Below, in pieces: positions 1 to 6,201 of a stretch of DNA of 6,201 nt (the first letter of the stretch is position 1; each line of letters opens with the position of its first letter). Under the pieces are notes generated by a model. That model was not told the DNA's origin and searched no databases. It saw nothing but the letters and a program-made list of their open reading frames with translations. The translations under genes were made by a program, and so were the position numbers. The stretch comes from Nitrospira sp. (GTDB lineage: Bacteria > Nitrospirota > Nitrospiria > Nitrospirales > Nitrospiraceae): positions 1 through 6,201 of the forward strand of contig JAKDNQ010000136.1 in NCBI GenBank assembly GCA_030456405.1. The letters are read 5' to 3'.

Positions 1-1322
1 CGGCGTGAACTGGTCATGGCCAATTCAGCCGCGAACAGATTGCGCCGAGTCACGAGCACGTCGAGATAATTTGACAGCCCGCCTTTGTAACGGAGTTCAG
101 CCAGCCTCTCCGCCGACTGCAGCGCCGTGACTTGTTGTTGTTGGGCTTCGTTCTGAGTTTTTGCCGTGCGGACGGCGATGAGAGAATCCTCCACCTCGCG
201 GAAAGCGACAAGGATACGCTGCTCATATTGTGCAAGCGCCTCTTTGGCTTGCGCCTCGGCCGCGTCCTGCTGAAACCCGAGCACCTGACTGTTCAAGAGC
301 GGACCGGTAAACCCGGCTCCCCCCGTGTAAAAGGAGGCGGGATCGGAAAAGAAGCTCCCCAACTGGGGGGAGGCCGCGCCGAGCAGGGCGGTGAGCGAGA
401 TTTTGGGGAACCGGTCGGCCTTCGCCGCGCCGATGCGCGCCGTGGCGGCCGCGAGCTGTTGTTCGGTTTGCAGCAGATCGGGCCGTCGCTGCAAGAGTTC
501 CGAGGGCAACCCGGCCGGAACATCGGGAGGCATGACCTGTTCATGCAATGGCCGCCCACGCGTAATGGCAAAGGGTTTGCGGCCAAGCAGCACGCTCAAG
601 TGGTTTTCTGCTTGGACCATCTGCCGTTCGATTTCGGCCTGGCGCGCCGCGGCGCCGGCCCTTTCCGCCTCGAACTGGTCCATATCCAGGCGGGAACTCA
701 GTCCCTGTCTCAGACGGGCCTGCGAAATGCGGACCGATTCCTCCCAGGATTGCAGCGTCCGCTTCGCAATATCGAGCTGCGCATCGAACTGGAGGAGATT
801 GAAGTAGGCTTCACCGACCGCGCTCACCAGTTGAATGATCACCGCGCGGCGATTTTCTTCTTTCGAGAGCAGGTCTGCGCGAGCCGCTTCGTGCGATCGC
901 CGAATGCGTCCCCAAATGTCCATTTCCCACGCCAGATTCGCTTGGAGGAAATAGTTGAATGGGTTGGCGAACCCCGGAAAGAGGAAGACCGTCTCGCGCC
1001 CGAATACAGGAGCGTTTCCCGAGGCCATACCGCCGGGGAAGAAATCGGTCTTCGCAATGTACGCACGGGCCTGAAACTCCTCGACCGTCGCGGCCGCCTG
1101 CCGCAAATCCTTGTTTTCGGCCAGTGCGACCTTGATCAAGGATTGTAGCTGTTCATCTCGCAGGAGGTCCCACCAGGGCAGGTTGGCCAGCGTCGACATA
1201 TTGATCGAACTCTCTGCCATGCGAAACGCGTCACCCGTGTCCGTCTTGGGTCGTTGGTAATCCGGTCCCATGGCGCAGGACAGGAAGAAACACGAGAACC
1301 CGATAACCAGTACAGTACGCAC
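1..1322 (-). CDS. Outer-membrane factor of an RND efflux pump (NodT/OprM-type lipoprotein), 3' end beyond window
   Basis: This is the outer-membrane channel of the pump, a trimeric TolC-like duct that carries substrate across the periplasm and outer membrane. It starts with GTG one base after the pump gene's TAA, with a strong AAGGAGG site 9 nt upstream. No other start fits, because the first in-frame ATG lies inside the lipobox region. The frame stays open for 440 codons to base 1. A short signal peptide ends at FLSC, with Cys16 as the lipid-attachment site, followed by GPDYQRP, typical of OprM-like proteins. The first outer-membrane-efflux repeat covers about residues 55-245 (WEMDIWGRIRR at 132-142). 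The second begins near 270 with LPSELLQRRPDLL, then FPKISLTALLG (305-315) and RYKGGLSNYLDVL (411-423), all hallmarks of the family. Family members are usually about 460-500 residues, so perhaps 20-60 residues are missing. Phe rather than Leu at -3 of the lipobox is slightly atypical. Substrate cannot be predicted. Confidence 0.95.
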   Translation of the reverse strand, partial: MRTVLVIGFSCFFLSCAMGPDYQRPKTDTGDAFRMAESSINMSTLANLPWWDLLRDEQLQSLIKVALAENKDLRQAAATVEEFQARAYIAKTDFFPGGMASGNAPVFGRETVFLFPGFANPFNYFLQANLAWEMDIWGRIRRSHEAARADLLSKEENRRAVIIQLVSAVGEAYFNLLQFDAQLDIAKRTLQSWEESVRISQARLRQGLSSRLDMDQFEAERAGAAARQAEIERQMVQAENHLSVLLGRKPFAITRGRPLHEQVMPPDVPAGLPSELLQRRPDLLQTEQQLAAATARIGAAKADRFPKISLTALLGAASPQLGSFFSDPASFYTGGAGFTGPLLNSQVLGFQQDAAEAQAKEALAQYEQRILVAFREVEDSLIAVRTAKTQNEAQQQQVTALQSAERLAELRYKGGLSNYLDVLVTRRNLFAAELAMTSSR

Positions 1323-1323
1323 G

Positions 1324-4300
1324 TTAGGTTTCCTCCTTCAACGACACCAGCGGGACGGCCGGTTGGTTCTGCGCCGTGACCGGCCGCCGCCTTCCCTGAG
1401 TCAACTTGCGAATGAGCACATAGAACAACGGCACAAAGAAGATGGCGAGGAACGTGGCCGCCAGCATCCCGCCAAATACGCCGGTCCCGATGGAATTGCG
1501 ACTAGCTGCGCCCGCGCCGCTGGCGAGGACCAATGGCACGACACCCAGAATAAACGCCATGGAGGTCATGATGATCGGCCTGAACCGAATCCTGGCGGCT
1601 TCCATCGCGGCATCGACCAAGGACTGTCCGGCTTCATAGCGTTTGTTCGCGAATTCGACGATCAGAATGGCGTTTTTTGCAGAGAGTCCAATCAGCGTGA
1701 CCAATCCGATTTGGAAGTAGATGTCGTTGGACATTCCCATCACCCACACGGCGCACAAGGCCCCGAACACGCCAAAGGGCACGGCGAGGAGCACGGCAAA
1801 TGGCACGGCCCAACTCTCATACTGTGCGGCCAGCACAAGAAACACCATCAGCAAGCCGAAGCCAAAGACAAACAGAGATTGCTGACCGACCATGCGTTCC
1901 TGGTACGAGATCCCGCTCCAATCGATCCCATATCCTCGTGGAATTAACACCTCCTTGGCCACCTGATCCAGCGCATCGAGCACCGCCCCTGAACTGTACC
2001 CCGGCGCCGCGGCTCCCAAGACCAGAGCCGTATTATATCCATTAAAGTGGGTGACCGGATCCGGTCCACTGGTGAATTCCGTCGTCACCACGGTATCGAG
2101 CGGAATCATCGTGGATCTCTGTCCACTCACGGCGCGCACATAGATCTTGGCGATATCTTCGGGCGAGGATCGAAATTGCGCCTCGGCCTCCGTTTGCACC
2201 CGATAGACACGGCCGAATTTGAGGAAGTCATTGATGTAGAGATTGCCGAAATAGGCCTGCAATGTGTCGAACACTTCGGAGATCGGCACGCCCAACGATT
2301 TGGCTCGTTCCCGGTCCACATGCGCAAAGATTCGTGGCGCGCTCACGCGAAAACTGGAGCCGACCGCTCCGATCGCCGGATGCTGTCTGGCTTTGGCGAG
2401 AAACTCTTGGGTCACCGCGGCGAACTTGTTGAAGTCCCCGCTGCTAGGATCTTGAAGCTGGAGGGAAAACCCGCCCGTGGCGCCGAGTCCTCGGATGGCC
2501 GGGGCGTTAAAGGCTAAAATCAGCGCCTCAGGAATTTTCGCGAACTCTCCATATGCGGCGCCGATCAGGGCCTTCACGTGGTTTTGGGGGGCCTGCCGTT
2601 CGTCCCAGTCATGCAAGGGCAGAAACATCGTCGCCGAATTCGGCCCTCTGGTGCCGAAGACGAAGTTCTGGCCGACCAGCGCATCGGTCGAATGGATAAC
2701 GGGAACTGAGAGGAAGTAGCTTTCAATTTTACTCAGCACCGCATCGGTCCGTTGCTTCGATGCGCCGTCAGGAAGCTGGACGATCGTGATGAAGTAGCCC
2801 TGATCTTCCTCCGGCAAGAAGCTGGAGGGAATGGTCTTGAATAACCCGGCGGCGACGAGGCCGATGATGCCGAAGAGGGCCATAGATAAGACCGATCGGT
2901 TGAGGATCGTCCCCACGACGGCCGTATAGCGAGCCTGCGTCCAACCGAAGAATCGATTGAAGACCGCGAAAAAACCTCTGTGTTGGCTGTGGCCTGGCTT
3001 CAGCACCAAGGAACAGAGGGCTGGACTCAGCGTGAGGGCGGTGACCCCGGAGATGATGACGGACATCGCGATGGTGATGGCAAATTGTTTGTATAGCTCT
3101 CCGGTGATCCCGCCCAAGAAGCCAACCGGCACAAATACGGCACAGAGGACAAGTACAATCGCGATCACAGGACCCGTCACCTCATCCATCGCCTTCTTGG
3201 CGGCATCCTTCGGCGAGAGTCCCTCTCCCATATGGCGCTCGACGTTCTCCACCACCACAATGGCGTCGTCGACCACCATCCCGATGGCAAGGACCATCCC
3301 GAAGAGGGTAAGGGTGTTGATCGAAAAGCCGAGCGCCTGCATGCCGGCAAAGGTCCCGATGAGGGAGACCGGCACGGCCACGCCTGGAATCAACGTCGCG
3401 CGCCAACTTTGGAGGAACAGATACACGACGAGAATGACCAGCGCCATCGCTTCCGCTAGGGTCTTGACGACTTCTTCGATGGACACTTCGATAAACTTGG
3501 TCGTGTCGTATGGAATATCGTAGGAGACCCCGGATGGAAAGCTCTTCGATACCGCGTCCATTTCCTTCCTGACTCGCTTCACCGTGTCGAGAGCATTGGC
3601 CCCGGGCGACAGGAAGGTCAAGAGAAACACGTTCGGTTTGCCGTTCCACCGGCCCTCGAGACTATAGGATTGAGCGCCCAGCTCGATCCTGGCTACATCG
3701 TTAAGACGGATCATCGACCCGTCGGGGAGCGCCCGAACGATCATCTCCTCGAAATCCTTCACCTCCGTAAAACGGCCTTGTGTGATCACCGGGATCGTCA
3801 GTTCGGTGCCTTTCGGCGCCGGTTCCCGCCCGATCCTCCCAGCTGGAAAGTCTCGATTCTGTTCGCGGACAACATTGGCAATGTCGGTGGGCGTGAGGCT
3901 GAGCTGCGCCATCCTGGTCGGGTCCAAGATCAAGCGCATCGAGTAATTCTGTCCGCCGAAGACCACTGCGTCTCCGACGCCAGGCAATCGTTTGAGATTA
4001 TCGATCACGTTGAGGAACGCGTAGTTGGAGATAAAGACCGTATCTTTCGTGGGATCGTTGGAACTGAGCGCGACGACTGCCAGCATGTCCGGCGACACTT
4101 TCTTGACCGAAATGCCTTGGCGGACCACTTCGGGCGGCAACTGGGGCTCCGCCAGCTTCTGGCGGTTCTGGGTCTGTACCTGCGCGATATCCACGTTCGT
4201 GCCGATCTGGAACGTGAGCTTGATGGTCATATGTCCGTCATTCGTGCTGGTGGAATCGTAGTACAATAGATTATCGATGCCGGGAAGCTGCACTTCGATC

Positions 4301-4494
4301 GGGCGCGCGACTGAATCTGCGATCACTTCCGCGCTCGCGCCGGGATAGTCCGCCTCGATCTGGACGACGGGCGGCGTGATATCCGGAAACTGAGCGATAG
4401 GCAGGCCTTGTAAGGCGACCAGCCCCACGACGACAATCACGATGGACAGGACCGACGCGAAGATCGGGCGATCGATAAAAAAGTGCGAGATCAT
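1324..4494 (-). CDS. RND multidrug efflux pump, inner-membrane permease (HAE1 class, AcrB/MexF-like)
   Basis: This is the proton-driven inner-membrane pump, expected to work as a trimer exporting hydrophobic or amphiphilic compounds. It has 1056 residues, a normal length for the family. The ATG at 4494 is chosen over the in-frame upstream extension to 4650 because MISHFFIDRPIFA is the conserved family start, GGAG lies 8 nt before it, and the extension only shadows the adaptor gene. Layout: TM1 about 10-28; porter loop about 30-335; TM2-TM6 about 339-497 with VVDDAIVVVENVER; TM7 about 540-553; second porter loop about 560-870; TM8-TM12 about 871-1028 with GLSAKNAILIVEF. Asp409, Asp410 and Lys940 match the AcrB proton-relay residues Asp407, Asp408 and Lys940. 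These residues and motifs point to HAE1 rather than metal-exporting CusA-type pumps. The segment NFVFGTRGPN (610-619) corresponds to the AcrB switch loop, and GLGATGGF (669-676) resembles MexF-type pumps. The ATGA overlap with the adaptor stop indicates coupling. Drug specificity cannot be read from the sequence. Confidence 0.97.
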   Translation of the reverse strand: MISHFFIDRPIFASVLSIVIVVVGLVALQGLPIAQFPDITPPVVQIEADYPGASAEVIADSVARPIEVQLPGIDNLLYYDSTSTNDGHMTIKLTFQIGTNVDIAQVQTQNRQKLAEPQLPPEVVRQGISVKKVSPDMLAVVALSSNDPTKDTVFISNYAFLNVIDNLKRLPGVGDAVVFGGQNYSMRLILDPTRMAQLSLTPTDIANVVREQNRDFPAGRIGREPAPKGTELTIPVITQGRFTEVKDFEEMIVRALPDGSMIRLNDVARIELGAQSYSLEGRWNGKPNVFLLTFLSPGANALDTVKRVRKEMDAVSKSFPSGVSYDIPYDTTKFIEVSIEEVVKTLAEAMALVILVVYLFLQSWRATLIPGVAVPVSLIGTFAGMQALGFSINTLTLFGMVLAIGMVVDDAIVVVENVERHMGEGLSPKDAAKKAMDEVTGPVIAIVLVLCAVFVPVGFLGGITGELYKQFAITIAMSVIISGVTALTLSPALCSLVLKPGHSQHRGFFAVFNRFFGWTQARYTAVVGTILNRSVLSMALFGIIGLVAAGLFKTIPSSFLPEEDQGYFITIVQLPDGASKQRTDAVLSKIESYFLSVPVIHSTDALVGQNFVFGTRGPNSATMFLPLHDWDERQAPQNHVKALIGAAYGEFAKIPEALILAFNAPAIRGLGATGGFSLQLQDPSSGDFNKFAAVTQEFLAKARQHPAIGAVGSSFRVSAPRIFAHVDRERAKSLGVPISEVFDTLQAYFGNLYINDFLKFGRVYRVQTEAEAQFRSSPEDIAKIYVRAVSGQRSTMIPLDTVVTTEFTSGPDPVTHFNGYNTALVLGAAAPGYSSGAVLDALDQVAKEVLIPRGYGIDWSGISYQERMVGQQSLFVFGFGLLMVFLVLAAQYESWAVPFAVLLAVPFGVFGALCAVWVMGMSNDIYFQIGLVTLIGLSAKNAILIVEFANKRYEAGQSLVDAAMEAARIRFRPIIMTSMAFILGVVPLVLASGAGAASRNSIGTGVFGGMLAATFLAIFFVPLFYVLIRKLTQGRRRPVTAQNQPAVPLVSLKEET
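1332..1338 (-). promoter_or_regulatory. Ribosome-binding site for the outer-membrane factor gene
   Basis: AAGGAGG on the minus strand lies inside the last codons of the pump gene, 9 nt before the GTG at 1322-1320. It fixes the otherwise easily missed GTG start and suggests translational coupling to the pump gene. Confidence 0.85.
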
Positions 4495-5705
4495 TGTGCC
4501 TGCTCCGGCTTCGCATCTGCCGGCTGGCCGGAAGCGGCTGGGTCGGATTGATTGAACGGAATGGTCTTCACCGGCGCGCCCGGCGCGATCATGTGGAATC
4601 CCGCGACGATCACCCGCTCTCCCTCGCGTAACCCGTCCTCGATGGACCACTGAGTGCCACGCCAGGTGGTGGCGTGGATCGGGCGGATCTCCACCTTATT
4701 GTCTGCTGCAACGACAAAGACGATAGGTCCCTTGGGTCCCTGCTGGACTGCGCTCTGGGGAACCAGGATGACGCCGGCTCTCACGGCGCCCAAAATGCGG
4801 ACTTTCACGAACTGTCCTGGAAACAGGACGTTATCCGGATTAGGGAAGGTCATGCGAAAGTCCCTCGTGCCGGTGGCCGAGCGCACGCCGACTTCAAGCA
4901 CATCCAACTTACCTTCGTGGGGATAGGCGCTGCCGTCCGTAAATGTGATGACGGCGCGCAGTTCATAGAGTGTCGCGCCTTGGATTCGATGAGTCGCGCG
5001 CTCCCGGAGGCGTTTGAGGACAAACTTTTCCGGGGCGCTCGCGTTCACATACATGGGGTCCAACTGGTGGATCGTGGTCAGTAGATCTGTCTGCGCGGAG
5101 ATGAGACGCCCTTCGTAGAACCGGCTCCGCTCGATCCGACCGCTGATAGGCGCAGTGATGAGGGTGTTGTCGAGGTCGAACTTGGCCTTCACCCGATCGC
5201 CCTTGGCGCTCTCCAGCGCCGCCTTGGCAGCCAACTCCTCCGCGACAGCATCATCCACATCTTTTTGGCTGACCGCCTGTTCCACCAGCAAGGGCGTGAA
5301 GCGAGCCAAATTCTGCTTGGCCTGCACCAGCCTTGCCTCCGCCTGCGTCACCCTGGCTTTTGCGCTGCTCATGGCCGCTTTGAACGGAATCGGATCGATT
5401 CGATAGAGCCGATCGCCTTGCTTGACGTCGCGCCCCTCCGCAAAGAAGCGTTCCCTGAGAATGCCCGTCACCTGGGAGCGAATCTCGACCGGTCGCGACG
5501 CTTCGGTTTGCCCGATGAACTCCGGTTCATCCGCGATCGTTTGGGACGATACCGTGATCACCGGCACCTCCGGGATGGGACGAGCCGGTGTGGAAGCCGC
5601 TTCCTGCTTGCAGCCAGGTAATCCAGCAAGGCCGAGAACGAGCAGAACAGCGAACAGACAGAACGCGAGTCTCGGTGCCCGATTCTGTGTCGTGACGCGT
5701 GACAT
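4491..5705 (-). CDS. Periplasmic adaptor (membrane fusion protein) lipoprotein of the RND pump
   Basis: This is the periplasmic adaptor that joins the pump to the outer-membrane factor, with 404 residues from the chosen start. The N-terminus has a basic stretch (SRVTTQNRAPR), a hydrophobic core at about 13-29 and the lipobox LPGC, giving lipidation at Cys32 and anchoring to the inner membrane. Domains: barrel-sandwich (lipoyl-like) halves at about 72-110 (VEIRSQVTGIL...) and 180-212 (TLITAPISGRIERS...), flanking a coiled-coil hairpin at about 112-178; a beta-barrel at about 215-305 ending in FPGQFVKVRI; and a membrane-proximal domain at about 310-380. At the hairpin tip Arg135, Leu139 and Ser146 have the R-x3-L-x6-S spacing known in AcrA for contact with TolC. 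The TGA overlaps the pump ATG. Alternative in-frame starts are at 5726 and 5723 (4 or 7 nt after the STAS stop) and at 5774. The ATG at 5705 was chosen because it gives a normal signal peptide and has GAAGGG 6 nt upstream. The Gln/Pro/Ala-rich tail (385-404) looks disordered. Confidence 0.95.
   Translation of the reverse strand: MSRVTTQNRAPRLAFCLFAVLLVLGLAGLPGCKQEAASTPARPIPEVPVITVSSQTIADEPEFIGQTEASRPVEIRSQVTGILRERFFAEGRDVKQGDRLYRIDPIPFKAAMSSAKARVTQAEARLVQAKQNLARFTPLLVEQAVSQKDVDDAVAEELAAKAALESAKGDRVKAKFDLDNTLITAPISGRIERSRFYEGRLISAQTDLLTTIHQLDPMYVNASAPEKFVLKRLRERATHRIQGATLYELRAVITFTDGSAYPHEGKLDVLEVGVRSATGTRDFRMTFPNPDNVLFPGQFVKVRILGAVRAGVILVPQSAVQQGPKGPIVFVVAADNKVEIRPIHATTWRGTQWSIEDGLREGERVIVAGFHMIAPGAPVKTIPFNQSDPAASGQPADAKPEQAQ
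4503..4506 (-). promoter_or_regulatory. Ribosome-binding site for the pump gene
   Basis: GGAG on the minus strand sits 8 nt before the ATG at 4494-4492, inside the end of the adaptor gene. It supports the short start of the pump over the upstream in-frame extension. Confidence 0.6.
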
Positions 5706-5711
5706 CCATCG

Positions 5712-5717
5712 CCCTTC
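5712..5717 (-). promoter_or_regulatory. Possible ribosome-binding site for the adaptor gene
   Basis: GAAGGG on the minus strand lies 6 nt before the ATG at 5705-5703. The rival, GGGAAG at 5739-5734, lies 7 nt before the ATG at 5726. Neither is a strong match, so the adaptor start remains uncertain by 7 codons. Confidence 0.4.
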
Positions 5718-5730
5718 GAACATCATCCGG

Positions 5731-6027
5731 TCACTTCCCACATTCACCCTTTCGAGCCACGCGCACAATCTCACTTACGATACAGCTTGTCAGACAACCG
5801 GAAGCGACGAGTCTGGCCCCTTGTCGATGGAGCTTCTTCAGCAGATCTTTTCCATCTGAATCAACATAAGTCACGGCTGAGAGGTCTATAGTCAGAGGGT
5901 GGGTCGTCATCGTGCCGACGACAGAGTCCCAACACCGTTCAAGCTCCTGCACCCAAGGTCCAGCGAGACGTCCCTCAAGCTTGAAGGTTGTCGATTCTGC
6001 ATGAATCACGGTTGTTATTTTCAACAT
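5731..6027 (-). CDS. Small STAS-domain protein (anti-sigma factor antagonist-like), first gene of the efflux operon
   Basis: This is a 98-residue soluble protein made of a single STAS fold, the fold of SpoIIAA-type anti-anti-sigma factors. The sequence shows an N-terminal beta strand (LKITTVIH), a second strand (TFKLEGRLAG, 14-23), a helix (WVQELERCW, 25-33), the core strand LTIDLSAVTYVDSDGKDLLKKL (residues 45-66) and a later strand (ARLVASG, 71-77) followed by helix. In phosphorylatable family members the turn reads DSSG, with the second Ser as acceptor. Here it is DSDG (56-59), so that Ser is an Asp. Four cysteines (32, 78, 82, 96) are many for this length. There is no signal peptide or membrane segment. 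The ATG at 6027 is preferred over in-frame upstream ATG and TTG codons (up to 6078) because the STAS domain begins directly there, although its Shine-Dalgarno (AGAG region) is weak. It stops 25 nt before the chosen adaptor start, or 4 nt before an alternative, so it probably shares the mRNA. A regulatory role for the pump is inference only. Confidence 0.88.
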   Translation of the reverse strand: MLKITTVIHAESTTFKLEGRLAGPWVQELERCWDSVVGTMTTHPLTIDLSAVTYVDSDGKDLLKKLHRQGARLVASGCLTSCIVSEIVRVARKGECGK

Positions 6028-6092
6028 GGATTCTCTACTTTGCTTGTATGGAAGCGCAAGAGGCATTCCAGCAGCCAAGATAGAGTCTATTT

Positions 6093-6121
6093 TTTATAAC
6101 CCATTGTTATTTTGTTACAGA
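6093..6121 (-). promoter_or_regulatory. Possible operon promoter (weak)
   Basis: On the minus strand, TATAAA (6098-6093) is a good match to a sigma-70 -10 box and lies about 65 nt before the STAS start, in an AT-rich patch. At 17 nt spacing the -35 position reads TCTGTA, a poor match to TTGACA, so an activator or another sigma factor would be needed if this is the promoter. A promoter is expected here, but the exact boxes are not secure. Confidence 0.3.
6096..6110. repeat. Short inverted repeat, candidate operator
   Basis: ATAAC, a 5-nt spacer (CCATT), then GTTAT: perfect 5-bp arms with centres 10 bp apart, about one helical turn. It overlaps the proposed -10 box, and a related GTTAC follows at 6114-6118. 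Short arms like these occur by chance in AT-rich DNA, so a regulator-binding role is only a possibility. Confidence 0.3.
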
Positions 6122-6165
6122 ATTTAAGCCCCACCCGGTAGACATATCTCACTGCCGAGGACGTT

Positions 6166-6201
6166 CTGCCGATATCCCGGCACCAGCCGAACCATCGGCA
6201 G
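6166..6201. repeat. Nested inverted repeat (two-tier hairpin) at the window edge
   Basis: The outer arms CTGCCGAT (6166-6173) and ATCGGCAG (6194-6201) are perfect 8-bp complements. Exactly centred inside them are CGGC (6178-6181), loop ACCA and GCCG (6186-6189), leaving a symmetric 4x4 internal loop (ATCC and AACC). A further CTGCCGA copy lies at 6152-6158. No T-tract follows on the minus strand; the plus-strand continuation is outside the window. It could be a terminator of a neighbouring rightward gene, a REP-like palindrome or an operator. The arms may extend past 6201. Confidence 0.5.

Noticed and set aside
132..1148. 338-codon plus-strand open frame
   Set aside because: It lies opposite the outer-membrane factor, whose minus-strand frame carries clear family motifs throughout. 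The plus-strand protein is Arg/Gly-rich with no recognisable domain; stop-poor antisense frames are common in GC-rich genes.
1270..1947. 225-codon plus-strand open frame rich in His, Lys and Gln
   Set aside because: It lies antisense to the conserved C-terminal half of the pump and spans the pump-channel junction. The histidine richness reflects the complement of the real codons, not a metal-binding protein.
3670..4269. 199-codon plus-strand open frame
   Set aside because: It lies antisense to the first porter domain of the pump and shows no domain or plausible start signal.
4495..4650. 52-residue N-terminal extension of the pump
   Set aside because: The extension is Arg/Gly-rich, overlaps the adaptor in another frame, and would precede the conserved MISHFFIDRPIFA family start, which has its own Shine-Dalgarno.
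6030..6060. Small imperfect hairpin (GCTT/AAGC arms) in the leader of the STAS gene
   Set aside because: The arms are only 4 bp, or longer with a 2-nt bulge, which is too weak to separate from chance.
6028..6078. 17-residue upstream extension of the STAS protein
   Set aside because: The upstream in-frame ATG and TTG lack a convincing ribosome-binding site, and the STAS domain begins directly at the ATG at 6027.
6158..6200. Possible sigma-54 promoter on the minus strand (TGGTGCC...)
   Set aside because: The GG and GC pair do not have the required 10-nt spacing, and no upstream activator site is visible.

Overview
The window is almost entirely one leftward (minus-strand) operon. It encodes a tripartite RND multidrug efflux pump, preceded by a small STAS-domain protein. 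In transcription order (right to left): a 98-residue STAS protein (6027-5731), a lipoprotein periplasmic adaptor (MFP, 5705-4491), an AcrB/MexF-type inner-membrane pump of the HAE1 class (4494-1324), and a NodT/OprM-type outer-membrane factor (1322 to beyond base 1, its 3' end cut off by the window). Junctions are tight: 25 nt or less, then an ATGA overlap, then a 1-nt gap. One mRNA with translational coupling is therefore likely. No plus-strand gene is credible; the long plus-strand ORFs are shadows of the genes opposite them.

The organism is a diderm (Gram-negative type) bacterium, because the pump needs an outer membrane and both the adaptor and the outer-membrane factor carry lipoprotein signals. 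Base composition looks moderately GC-rich by eye. The style of the proteins, especially the STAS protein with its 'LEGRLAGPWV' segment beside an RND operon, reminds me of Nitrospira or Acidobacteria-like genomes. That is recollection only and was not checked.

Working model: substrate is taken from the periplasm or inner-membrane leaflet by the proton-driven pump, whose relay residues Asp409, Asp410 and Lys940 are intact. The adaptor has an R-x3-L-x6-S docking motif at its hairpin tip and bridges the pump to the outer-membrane channel. The STAS protein is the unusual partner: it is soluble, cysteine-rich for its size, and has DSDG where phosphorylatable anti-anti-sigma factors have DSSG. Its role beside an efflux pump is unknown to me.

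The non-coding stretch 6028-6201 (174 nt) is AT-rich near 6085-6127. It holds a weak possible promoter, a short inverted repeat that could be an operator, and a nested hairpin at the extreme right edge. No transposon, CRISPR array, tRNA or rRNA is visible, and no regulator gene lies in the window.
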